The position numbers and the translations under genes were made by a program. This document shows, piece after piece, positions 15,078 to 22,311 of a stretch of 29,256 nt of DNA. The stretch lies in NCBI GenBank assembly GCA_036659415.1, contig JAVXCQ010000022.1, forward strand, positions 1 through 29,256. The letters run 5' to 3'. Origin of the DNA: JAVXCQ01 sp036659415 (lineage in GTDB: Bacteria; Bacillota; Negativicutes; Acidaminococcales; Acidaminococcaceae). How positions within the stretch are numbered: the stretch's first letter is position 1; each line of letters opens with the position of its first letter. The notes below the pieces were generated by a model. It ran no database searches. It was given only the letters and a program-made list of their open reading frames with translations, and was not told where the DNA came from.

Positions 15078-16046
15078 ATGAAAAAACTTTTAGGCTTACT
15101 CACAATAACAACGCTCTGCTTGCTTACCTTGGCCAGCACAACAGGCTGCGGCAGTCAAGAAAAAAAGGCGGCGACTGCTCCCCCACAGGTAGTGAACATT
15201 ACCTACGTTAAATCTCCGCTCAATATTCCCTCCATTATTGATAAAAATATTAATACCGTCAGCAAAGCTTTTGCCAAAACCAACACCAAGGTTAATTTCC
15301 CCGAAATTAATTCCGGTGCTAAACAAACAGAAGCTTTAGCCGCCGGCAGCTTGGATATTTGCAGCGCTCTAGGTGGCACTTCCGCTATTTTAGCGGCCTC
15401 CAACGGTGTAGACGTTAAAATCATCGGCATTTACAGCCGTGCTCCCCAAGCCTTCAATATTATGTCCAAAAACCCTGAGCTCAAAACTCTCGCTGACCTT
15501 AAAGGTAAAACGGTAGCCGGTCCTAAGGGCACCATTCTCCACCAGATTTTATTGGCGGGTTTAGACAAGGCCGGTTTGCAAGCAAGTGACGTAGAACTGC
15601 TTTCCATGGATATTCCGCCCTCTGTTACCGCCATGCTCAACGAAAATGTCGATGCGGCACTTGTTGCCGGTGCCGATGTTTTGCGGGCGCAAAAAGCCGG
15701 TGCTCACATTCTAGCCAATGGTGAAGGGCTAGTCGATGCCACCATCGTCATTGCGACTAGCAATAAATTCCTACAAACACATCCGGAAGCAATAAAACAA
15801 TATTTAGAGGCGCACAAAGAAAATATTGCCTTCCTGCACAAAAATCAAGCACAGGCCTATGAGTTCACTGCCAAAGCCACCGGTTTACAACCTGCCGAGG
15901 TCAGGGCTATGGCTCCGTGGTATAACTTTGACCCTACGCTTACACCGCAAGACCTTACCGAGCTAGAGAAAACTCAAGAATTTCTCCTAAAAGCAGGCTT
16001 GCAAAAAAATAAAATTGATATTAAAAATCTAATCGTAAAACTGTAA
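15078..16046 (+). CDS. ABC importer substrate-binding lipoprotein, SsuA/TauA/NMT1 type
   Basis: A 322-residue exported binding protein. The leader MKKLLGLLTITTLCLLTLA ends in STTGC, so Cys24 is the likely lipidated residue; the -3 residue is Thr rather than Leu, a slight departure. The mature part fits the NMT1/SsuA fold: the ligand-loop EINSGAKQTEALAAGSLDIC, the hinge region LADLKGKTVAGPKGT and the TAMLNENVDAALV segment. AAAAGGTGG lies 8 bases before ATG 15078; the frame extends to 15057 but that ATG overlaps the ribosome site. It completes the permease-ATPase-lipoprotein set. The gene ends just before the SAM riboswitch promoter, hinting at but not proving a sulfur role. Confidence 0.9.
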   Translation: MKKLLGLLTITTLCLLTLASTTGCGSQEKKAATAPPQVVNITYVKSPLNIPSIIDKNINTVSKAFAKTNTKVNFPEINSGAKQTEALAAGSLDICSALGGTSAILAASNGVDVKIIGIYSRAPQAFNIMSKNPELKTLADLKGKTVAGPKGTILHQILLAGLDKAGLQASDVELLSMDIPPSVTAMLNENVDAALVAGADVLRAQKAGAHILANGEGLVDATIVIATSNKFLQTHPEAIKQYLEAHKENIAFLHKNQAQAYEFTAKATGLQPAEVRAMAPWYNFDPTLTPQDLTELEKTQEFLLKAGLQKNKIDIKNLIVKL

Positions 16047-16070
16047 GCTTCACTAAAATAAAACAAACTC

Positions 16071-16100
16071 TTGACAACTTTCGTAACCTTGCGTTATTAT
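16071..16100 (+). promoter_or_regulatory. promoter of the SAM riboswitch-metF unit
   Basis: A consensus TTGACA is followed 17-18 bases later by TTATTAT. The riboswitch begins about 20 bases further on. Confidence 0.7.
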
Positions 16101-16121
16101 AGCAGGTAACAACTTCATATT

Positions 16122-16226
16122 TCTTATCCAGAGCGGCGGAGGGACTGGCCCGACGATGCCCGGCAACCACGGTTTACCGTATGGTGCTAATTCCAACAGA
16201 CTCTTTAAGTCTGATAGATGAGAAAG
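16122..16226 (+). promoter_or_regulatory. SAM-I (S-box) riboswitch
   Basis: The leader starts CTTATCCAGAGCGGCGGAGG and continues with GACTGGCCCGACGATGCCC, GGCAACC, GGTGCTAATTCC and GATAGATGAGAAAG, the conserved S-box core in the right order. The first CTTATC and the last GATGAG/AAG close the P1 helix. Binding of S-adenosylmethionine is expected to favour the following terminator, turning metF off when SAM is plentiful. Confidence 0.96.
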
Positions 16227-16245
16227 TAATGTGCAGTATAAAGCT

Positions 16246-16278
16246 ACAGCCGTTCTTCTCGAACGGCTGTTTTTTTTA
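16246..16278 (+). terminator. SAM riboswitch expression-platform terminator
   Basis: ACAGCCGTTC / GAACGGCTGT, a 10-bp stem with a 5-base loop, followed by nine T. It lies 20 bases after the aptamer and before metF. Confidence 0.93.
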
Positions 16279-16288
16279 TTTTTTCGAG

Positions 16289-16324
16289 AAAAGGAGTAGC
16301 TACTAGCTAGTAGCACATAACAAC
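16289..16324 (+). promoter_or_regulatory. metF Shine-Dalgarno site separated from the start by a palindrome
   Basis: AAAAGGAG (16289-16296) is the only good ribosome site before metF, yet it is 28 bases from the ATG. Between them lies a perfect 16-bp palindrome, GCTACTAGCTAGTAGC (16299-16314). If this folds, the effective spacing becomes about 12 bases. Confidence 0.55.
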
Positions 16325-17179
16325 ATGAAAATTGCTGAACTATTTACGCAAAAAAAACCGGTCGTATCCTTTGAGGTCTTTCCGCCGAAGCCTAATTCCC
16401 CTTTTGCCACTGTTTTAGAAGCAGTGGAAGCCTTGCACCTTCTCAAACCGGACTTTATTAGCGTCACCTACGGTGCCGGTGGTTCTACACACAATAAAAC
16501 TTTGGAACTGGCAGCCCATATCAAAAACAATCTGCACCTTGAAGCCCTGGCGCATTTAACCTGCATTACCAGTAGCCCGGAAGAATCAGAAAGAATTTTA
16601 GATGAAATTCAAGCCAAAGGGCTAGATAATATTCTCGCTTTGCGCGGCGATCCACCTCAGGGCTATACCAGTCCCGTCTATCCCGTCCACGCTAGCGACC
16701 TGGTGCGCCGTATTGCTGCACGTCGCCGGTTTTGTATCGCTGCCGCCGCTTACCCCGAAGGGCACCCGGAGGCGCCTACACCAACTATAGATTTAGATTA
16801 TCTCCAAGCCAAAGTAGCCGCCGGTGTGGAACTGCTCATTACTCAAATCGCTTTTGATAACGACTGCCTCAAACGCTTCCAAGACAACTTGCTCCGCAGG
16901 GGTATTACGGTTCCCCTCACCGTGGGCATTATGCCGGTTTTCAGTGCCAGCCAAATCACCCATATCAGTAAACTCTGTGGTGCCACTTTGCCACCAGCGC
17001 TCCAAGCAATGCTAGCAAAATACTCCCATAATGACGATGCTCTCCAAAGTGCTGGCATCGAATATGCCTGCCGCCAAATTGACGACTTATTACAAACAGG
17101 CTTTACCGGCATCCATATTTACACGATGAATCGCCCCCTCTTGGCTCGTGCCATTCTCTCCGGTACCAGCCTGCGTTAA
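16325..17179 (+). CDS. metF: 5,10-methylenetetrahydrofolate reductase
   Basis: A 284-residue cytoplasmic flavoenzyme that reduces methylene-THF to 5-methyl-THF, the methyl donor for methionine synthesis. It opens with the MetF motif VVSFEVFPPKPNSP, whose Glu is the catalytic acid. SVTYGAGGSTHNKT, NILALRGDPPQG (folate/FAD contact) and the LLITQIAFDN barrel strand follow; the C-terminus has GIHIYTMNRPLLARAIL. The length is that of the short bacterial form. It is controlled by an upstream SAM-I riboswitch. No methionine synthase gene is next to it, so methyl-THF must feed an enzyme encoded elsewhere. The start is fixed by homology rather than by a nearby ribosome site. Confidence 0.95.
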   Translation: MKIAELFTQKKPVVSFEVFPPKPNSPFATVLEAVEALHLLKPDFISVTYGAGGSTHNKTLELAAHIKNNLHLEALAHLTCITSSPEESERILDEIQAKGLDNILALRGDPPQGYTSPVYPVHASDLVRRIAARRRFCIAAAAYPEGHPEAPTPTIDLDYLQAKVAAGVELLITQIAFDNDCLKRFQDNLLRRGITVPLTVGIMPVFSASQITHISKLCGATLPPALQAMLAKYSHNDDALQSAGIEYACRQIDDLLQTGFTGIHIYTMNRPLLARAILSGTSLR

Positions 17180-17204
17180 CTTACCAGTAGCCTAACTCCG
17201 TTTC

Positions 17205-17233
17205 TTGCTCATTTTCTACTTACCGAGTACAAT
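17205..17233 (+). promoter_or_regulatory. promoter of corA
   Basis: TTGCTC, a 17-base spacer and TACAAT, placed about 33 bases before the corA start codon. No M-box or other leader RNA fits in the gap. Confidence 0.6.
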
Positions 17234-17266
17234 AAGAACAACAAAGCCTTTGAGGAGGTCACAATT

Positions 17267-18322
17267 ATGTACAGTCGTGTTGACAAAATTTCTGATAAAG
17301 TCGGTTTGCCGCCGGGCACTCCTGTGCCTGTAGGCATTGATGATAGCAGTCCCTCTAAGTTTTTAAGCACCATCATTGGTGAAAACAGAGCCGCCACCCT
17401 CTCTTTGTCTATTCTGACTGCCGATGTCCTCCAAATTCAACCTCAAAGCACCCTCTGGATTGACGTCCAGGGTTTAGCCAGCCAAAGTTCCATTCAAAAC
17501 TTATTTACGGCCATGGACGTGCATCCACTTTTACAAGAAGATTTGCTCAACACCAAACATCACCCCAAATTTGAAGCTTTGGGTGGTAATCTCCTCATCT
17601 TAGTAAAAAAGCTAACCATTACCACTAAATTACACGTACAAGCCGACCAGATTGGTTTGGTCTTGGGGCCCAACTACATTCTCACTTTTCAGCCGCCGAA
17701 TAGCGATTGCTTCCAAGCGGCACGTGCCAGAATGTCCGCCCTCACGTACCCTCGTAGTCATAGTGGCTATATTTTTTATATGTTACTGGACAATCTCATT
17801 GACAGCCATTTTGTTATTTTAGAAAAACTCCACGACCGCATTGAATGGCTGGAAACCCGTCTTTTAACCAAAAATGAAGCACCACCCCAAGAAGATATTC
17901 TCAAGTTAAAGCATGACGTTGCCCTGGTGCGCCGTTCCATTGTTCCGCTACGCAAAATCATGAACGAACTACGCCTACCCCATGAGCAATATTTTTTGCC
18001 AACCATTGAACCCTATCTCCGCGATTTAGCAGATCATGTGGAGCAATTAGTGGAAACTTGTGATATTTGCCATGATGCACTAGCAACTATCGTTCAACTT
18101 AACCTGGATAATATTAATATGCGTACTAATGAAATTATGAAAACCCTGGCGCTCATTTCTACGGTCTTCTTGCCTTTAACCTTTTTAGCCGGACTTTATG
18201 GCATGAATTTTGAATATATGCCGGAACTAAAATCCGAGTATGGTTATCCTGTCTGCATTACCGTCATGGCTATTATTGCAATCTATTTGTATCGAGGATT
18301 TAAAGCCAAAAACTGGCTATAA
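17267..18322 (+). CDS. corA: CorA family divalent metal (Mg2+/Co2+) transporter
   Basis: A 351-residue inner-membrane channel protein. A large cytoplasmic domain (about residues 1-290), with long helices around EKLHDRIEWLETRLL and HDVALVRRSIVPLRKIMNEL, precedes two C-terminal membrane helices. The first ends with the ion-selectivity motif YGMNFEYMPE; the GMN triplet defines the CorA family. A short Lys-rich tail ends the protein. Length is normal. TGAGGAGGT precedes the ATG. It has its own promoter and a strong terminator, so it is monocistronic. Mg2+ import is the usual role; Co2+, Ni2+ or Zn2+ are alternatives. Confidence 0.95.
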   Translation: MYSRVDKISDKVGLPPGTPVPVGIDDSSPSKFLSTIIGENRAATLSLSILTADVLQIQPQSTLWIDVQGLASQSSIQNLFTAMDVHPLLQEDLLNTKHHPKFEALGGNLLILVKKLTITTKLHVQADQIGLVLGPNYILTFQPPNSDCFQAARARMSALTYPRSHSGYIFYMLLDNLIDSHFVILEKLHDRIEWLETRLLTKNEAPPQEDILKLKHDVALVRRSIVPLRKIMNELRLPHEQYFLPTIEPYLRDLADHVEQLVETCDICHDALATIVQLNLDNINMRTNEIMKTLALISTVFLPLTFLAGLYGMNFEYMPELKSEYGYPVCITVMAIIAIYLYRGFKAKNWL

Positions 18323-18361
18323 AAAATAACGCCTGCATTTTATGCAGGCGTTATTTTTATT
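18321..18361. terminator. bidirectional terminator between corA and the FAD oxidase
   Basis: A 14-bp perfect stem (AAATAACGCCTGCA / TGCAGGCGTTATTT) with a 5-base loop, an A-run on one side and TTTTTATTT on the other. It lies between convergent genes and can serve both. Confidence 0.92.
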
Positions 18362-18375
18362 TACAGCACTCCGTC

Positions 18376-19773
18376 TTAAGCGTTAAAAACTTTGCCTGGA
18401 TTTAAAACATTTTGGGGATCTAGCGCACGCTTAATGGCTCTCATCATCTTGAGCTCTGTGGTCTCGGTATATTTTTCCATGGGCACGAGCTTTTTGGCCC
18501 CAATCCCATGTTCCCCGGAAAGTTTACCACCCAAACTATAAATATAGGCATAGGCTTCCGCATGGAATTTATTAACTTGCGTTTCCCATTCTTCATCACT
18601 GAGTTCACCTTTAAGAATTTGGAAATGCAAATTCCCATCGCCGGCATGAGCCAAAGTAAACACGCGGAAAGGATAGTTTTGAGCTACGGTCGTTAAATAT
18701 TCAATCGTAGTGGCAATTTGGTCTACCGGTACAACCAAGTCATCAGAAGTACTGACGAGGCTGAGCACTCTGGTGGCTTCCAAACAATTACGGCGAATTT
18801 TCCAAACCCGCTCATCAGCCTCTAACACATCAGTAGCGCCGCTGGCACAACAAAGTTCGTCTAATTGCTCCATTTTACTTTCTAGCTCGTCCTCGTTAAA
18901 GGTTTCCACCGTGATAATGACATAGTTACCGTCCTCATAGTGGGGCAACTTGAGTTCGCAGTAATCACTGGAAGCTCGTACAAAGGAATTATCCATAAAT
19001 TCCACACTCGTAGGATTAACACCAGCTTTAATTAAAGTCGGTACAATATCAATCGCTGCGTTAAGGTCCGTAAAAATGGCCAACAAATCAATTTTATAGG
19101 GTGCTAAGGGCAACAGTTTCAGCGTGGCTTTGGTAATAATACCCAAAGTACCTTCACTACCCATAATTAACTGGTCAAGTGCATAACCGGTACTATTTTT
19201 TTTAAGCCGCGCACCCAGATTAACAATATCGCCAGTAGGCGTTACCGCTTCAATCGTATAAACTTGATTCCTAGTTGTCCCATAACGCACCGCTTTATTG
19301 CCGCCGGCATTAGTAGCAATATTGCCACCAATAAGGCAGCTATCAGAACTGCAAGGGTCACCGGCATATAATAACCCATGACGATTAGCCAATTGTTGAA
19401 TTTCTACCGTGCGCACACCGGCTTCTACCGTCATGTACATAGCCTCCGTATTCAGCTCTAGCACTTGATTAAGACGTTCCAAAAGCAGGACAATCCCGCC
19501 GTGGACGGCAATCGCTCCGCAAGACACGCTAGTTCCAGCACTACGTGGTGTCACCGCAATCACAAAGCGATTGGCGATTTGCATAACAGCCGCCACTTCG
19601 GCCGTATTAGCAGGGGCTACCACAACTTCCGGCCGTTGATGAAAACGGGGATCTGTTTCTTCGTCTGTTTTATATTGTTCAAGTTTTTCTTCCTGGGTAT
19701 AAACAAATTCGGCACCTACAGCCTCTCTGAGTGCTGCTAGTACCTCTTGCGTCACTGGAGCATAATTAGTCAT
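18376..19773 (-). CDS. FAD-linked 2-hydroxyacid oxidase/dehydrogenase, GlcD-type (copy 1)
   Basis: A 465-residue flavoprotein of the VAO/GlcD family, which oxidises D-2-hydroxyacids such as glycolate, D-lactate or D-2-hydroxyglutarate. An N-terminal FAD_binding_4 domain (about 40-220) contains GDPCSSDSCLIGGNIATNAG and SEGTLGIITKATLKLLP. The FAD_oxidase_C domain has HAGDGNLHFQ, whose His residues hold a metal, and LSGEHGIGAKK. It is the same length as copy 2 (19851-21248) and about two thirds identical by eye. In the FAD pyrophosphate loop (residues 77-90) it reads SAGTSVSCGAIAV where copy 2 has the canonical SAGTSLAGGAIPV. No GlcF or EtfAB partner is adjacent. Substrate is unknown. Confidence 0.9.
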   Translation of the reverse strand: MTNYAPVTQEVLAALREAVGAEFVYTQEEKLEQYKTDEETDPRFHQRPEVVVAPANTAEVAAVMQIANRFVIAVTPRSAGTSVSCGAIAVHGGIVLLLERLNQVLELNTEAMYMTVEAGVRTVEIQQLANRHGLLYAGDPCSSDSCLIGGNIATNAGGNKAVRYGTTRNQVYTIEAVTPTGDIVNLGARLKKNSTGYALDQLIMGSEGTLGIITKATLKLLPLAPYKIDLLAIFTDLNAAIDIVPTLIKAGVNPTSVEFMDNSFVRASSDYCELKLPHYEDGNYVIITVETFNEDELESKMEQLDELCCASGATDVLEADERVWKIRRNCLEATRVLSLVSTSDDLVVPVDQIATTIEYLTTVAQNYPFRVFTLAHAGDGNLHFQILKGELSDEEWETQVNKFHAEAYAYIYSLGGKLSGEHGIGAKKLVPMEKYTETTELKMMRAIKRALDPQNVLNPGKVFNA

Positions 19774-19812
19774 TTTATCTTCTACCTTTCACTATAAAAT
19801 AGGTCACACTAC

Positions 19813-19848
19813 TTGCTAGCCCCTCAGCACAACGAGCGTAGGGGGCAA
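19813..19848. repeat. hairpin in the gap between the two FAD oxidase genes
   Basis: TTGC...CCCCT pairs with AGGGG...GCAA across a 15-base loop, with a 3-base bulge. There is no T-run in the minus direction, so it may be a partial terminator, an RNA-stability element or incidental. Confidence 0.4.
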
Positions 19849-19850
19849 CC

Positions 19851-21248
19851 TTAAACTGCCACGACTTTACCGGGATTAAGAATGTGCTTAGGATCCATGG
19901 CACGTTTCAAGGTTTTCATCACTTCTAACTCCGGGCCAGGAGTATAAAGAGCCAACTCTGCCAACTTTTTCATACCAATACCATGCTCGCCAGACAGGCG
20001 TCCACCAATAGCGTAGGCATACCGGTAAACTTCGGCATGAAAAGCCGCCACCTCGCGTTCCCACACTTCCTCAGTTAATTCCCCTTTGCACAGTACAAAA
20101 TGCAAATTGCCATCACCGGCATGAGCCATGGTCATCACGCGGAAAGGATATTTTTGCCCCGTGGCCATGACGAATTTAATAGTTGTTGCCACTTGATCCA
20201 ATGGCACGACTACATCATCGGTAATACTAACTAAGCTAAGGAGTCGTACCGATTCTTGACAACTGCGGCGCAATTTCCAAATCCGCTCATCAGCCTCTAA
20301 CACCTCGGCGGCACCGGCGGCACTACACAAAGTGTCTAACAGTTCCATTTTCTGATCAAGCTCTGCTTCGTCAAAGGTTTCCACTGTAATAAGGACATAG
20401 TTGCCGTCCTCGTAGTGTGCCAGACGGCTACCACAATAATCGTTAGTAGAACGCACGAAGTTATTATCCATAAATTCTATGCTGGTGGGAGTAATACCAG
20501 CCTTAATAATTTGCGGTACCAAATCAATCGCCTGCTCCACCTCCGTAAAGATGGCCAGCAAATCAAACCGATAAGGAGGCAAGGGCAAAAGTTTGAGCGT
20601 GGCTTTGGTAATAATGCCCAAAGTACCCTCGCTGCCCATTATTAATTGTTCCACCGCAAAACCTGTACTATTTTTTTGCAGTCTGGCACCCAAATTAACC
20701 AGTTCCCCCGTAGGCGTAACCGCCTCAAGGCTATAAACTTGATTCCTTGTTGTACCATAACGCACAGCCTTATTACCACCGGCATTAGTCGCAATATTTC
20801 CACCAATCAGACAGCTATCTGCGCTACAAGGGTCGCCGGCATACAGCATCCCCACTGCGTTAGCAGCTTTTTGTACTTCTTTAGTAAGAACTCCTGCTTC
20901 TACCACCATAAACATTGCAGCGGCATCAACCGTTAAAATTTTATTTAAGCGTTCCATTAATAAAACAATTCCACCGCAGACGGGGATTGCACCACCGGCT
21001 AAACTGGTACCAGCCGAACGCACCGTGATGGGAATTACTTCTCGATTAGCTAACTTAACAATAGCCACAATTTCTTCGGTATTACTAGGCGCCACTACCA
21101 CTTCCGGCCGATGAAAATACTGGGGATTAGTTTCCTCGTCTGTTTGATAATGCTCTAACTGTTCCGGTTGCCAGTAGGTGAACTCCGCCCCCACAATAGT
21201 TTGTAATTCCTCAATGATTGCTTTAGTTACAGCTTGATACCTACTCAT
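19851..21248 (-). CDS. FAD-linked 2-hydroxyacid oxidase/dehydrogenase, GlcD-type (copy 2)
   Basis: A 465-residue paralogue of the downstream gene, with the same domain order. The FAD loop is canonical here (RSAGTSLAGGAIPV, residues 77-90), as are GDPCSADSCLIGGNIATNAG, SEGTLGIITKATLKLLP, HAGDGNLHF and LSGEHGIGMKK. It transcribes first; copy 1 begins 77 bases after its stop. AGGGGGAAAAAGC precedes the ATG, and a promoter candidate lies about 37-65 bases upstream. Known relatives pass electrons to Fe-S GlcF-like proteins, quinones or EtfAB; none is encoded beside these two. A lactate or 2-hydroxyglutarate role would suit a fermentative anaerobe but is inference. Confidence 0.92.
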   Translation of the reverse strand: MSRYQAVTKAIIEELQTIVGAEFTYWQPEQLEHYQTDEETNPQYFHRPEVVVAPSNTEEIVAIVKLANREVIPITVRSAGTSLAGGAIPVCGGIVLLMERLNKILTVDAAAMFMVVEAGVLTKEVQKAANAVGMLYAGDPCSADSCLIGGNIATNAGGNKAVRYGTTRNQVYSLEAVTPTGELVNLGARLQKNSTGFAVEQLIMGSEGTLGIITKATLKLLPLPPYRFDLLAIFTEVEQAIDLVPQIIKAGITPTSIEFMDNNFVRSTNDYCGSRLAHYEDGNYVLITVETFDEAELDQKMELLDTLCSAAGAAEVLEADERIWKLRRSCQESVRLLSLVSITDDVVVPLDQVATTIKFVMATGQKYPFRVMTMAHAGDGNLHFVLCKGELTEEVWEREVAAFHAEVYRYAYAIGGRLSGEHGIGMKKLAELALYTPGPELEVMKTLKRAMDPKHILNPGKVVAV

Positions 21249-21284
21249 GCTTTTTCCCCCTGACTATTCTCCCATAATAGTACC

Positions 21285-21313
21285 ATTTTACATCAAAGAA
21301 ATCTCTGGTACAA
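21285..21313 (-). promoter_or_regulatory. promoter candidate of the FAD oxidase pair
   Basis: TTGTAC, a 17-base spacer and TAAAAT on the minus strand, shortly before copy 2. The word TGGTAC recurs on both sides of the -10. Confidence 0.5.
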
Positions 21314-21343
21314 TGCTTCCGGGCAAAGAATTCAAACTAGCCG

Positions 21344-21378
21344 AAAAAAAACAACTATTCCTGTAGAGAAATAGTTGT
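21344..21378 (-). terminator. intrinsic terminator of the EFR1 gene
   Basis: ACAACTATT / AATAGTTGT, a 9-bp stem, followed on the minus strand by a run of eight T. Confidence 0.82.
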
Positions 21379-21396
21379 TGTCAGTAACCTTGTTAA

Positions 21397-22182
21397 CTAC
21401 TTACGCAACTCTTTTTGTTTCGCTAAGGTTTGCGCGCTGGTTTGCGGATGCACATATTTACTGGTACCCGTAGGTGTCAAACGACCCAAGGTAATCGCTT
21501 GCTCTGGGCACCAATGAGCACACCCAAAACAATTGGTACACCCTGCTTTAAAAACAGGGTAGCCATTTTCCATGGTGATGGCCTGCGTTGGGCAAATCTT
21601 GGCACATAACCCGCACTTAATACACTGACCACGATAAACCTTTTTTTCGTCCACCTTATACACGGCTCGCAAAACCCACCAGCCTACCACAGTAACTAAG
21701 CGCCACAAGGGATTACGATGTAAATGGCTGGCATTAACCTGCCGCTGTTTAACTGCCAGGGCAATCTCACCTACTGCAGTTTTTTCTCGACTTAAAAGGA
21801 GGGCTTTATGCTTAGCCGGTGAAGGGAAAACAATACTATTATCAGGTAAAGCAATACTAAACCCGGCCGTCAAACACTGCTTGCGTGTGGTCAAGATTTT
21901 GCGAGCCTGAGCCAAAGTCTGTCCTGCCATTGCCCCCATGGTAGCCACACAAAATAAATACCGGGGCGTGCCCAATTGCACCTGTTGTAAAAACTTTTCC
22001 GCTAAAGCCGGTAGTGCCAAACAATAAACCGGTGTCACAATACCCACGACTTCATCTTCAATTAGGTAGGGTGCGGCCAAATAGGCGCTCATACCTTCAA
22101 TCCGTGCATTGAGTAATTGTCCCAGTTGTTGAGCCACACTTAGGCTATTACCTGTACCACTCATATAATAAATAACTGCCAT
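21397..22182 (-). CDS. EFR1 family protein (flavodoxin-like plus two [4Fe-4S] clusters)
   Basis: A 261-residue electron-transfer fusion. The N-terminal flavodoxin-like fold starts AVIYYMSGTGNSLSVAQQL, where SGTGNS is the FMN phosphate loop. The C-terminal part has two ferredoxin motifs, CIKCGLCAKICP and CTNCFGCAHWCP, for two [4Fe-4S] clusters. This arrangement is typical of the EFR1 family common in anaerobic Firmicutes. The partner enzymes are unknown. The gene has its own promoter and terminator, so context does not reveal them. The ribosome site is weak (AGGAAAG about 15 bases away); the start is chosen because family members open at this strand. Confidence 0.9.
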   Translation of the reverse strand: MAVIYYMSGTGNSLSVAQQLGQLLNARIEGMSAYLAAPYLIEDEVVGIVTPVYCLALPALAEKFLQQVQLGTPRYLFCVATMGAMAGQTLAQARKILTTRKQCLTAGFSIALPDNSIVFPSPAKHKALLLSREKTAVGEIALAVKQRQVNASHLHRNPLWRLVTVVGWWVLRAVYKVDEKKVYRGQCIKCGLCAKICPTQAITMENGYPVFKAGCTNCFGCAHWCPEQAITLGRLTPTGTSKYVHPQTSAQTLAKQKELRK

Positions 22183-22216
22183 GTCCAGCCAACTTTCCTG
22201 TCACTAATCTTTCCTT

Positions 22217-22245
22217 ATTATAAGCCAAAACAGCACTACTGTCCA
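22217..22245 (-). promoter_or_regulatory. promoter of the EFR1 gene
   Basis: TGGACA, a 17-base spacer and a consensus TATAAT on the minus strand, with a leader of about 28 bases. Confidence 0.75.
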
Positions 22246-22260
22246 CTTTTTGTGCACCTA

Positions 22261-22294
22261 TTAAAAAGTGGCTGTTACCTTGGGTAACAGCCAC
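22261..22294 (-). terminator. intrinsic terminator of the FadL-like gene
   Basis: GTGGCTGTTACC / GGTAACAGCCAC, a 12-bp perfect stem with a 3-base loop, followed on the minus strand by TTTTTAA. Confidence 0.9.
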
Positions 22295-22311
22295 AGAAGC
22301 TAGTCATATTC

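Noticed and set aside
16092..16103. Minus-strand TGCTATAAT within the metF promoter, as a divergent promoter
   Set aside because: No -35 at the right distance and nothing but the end of the plus-strand lipoprotein gene downstream.
16053..16316. 87-residue minus-strand frame across the SAM riboswitch
   Set aside because: The DNA is fully explained by a SAM-I aptamer and its terminator.
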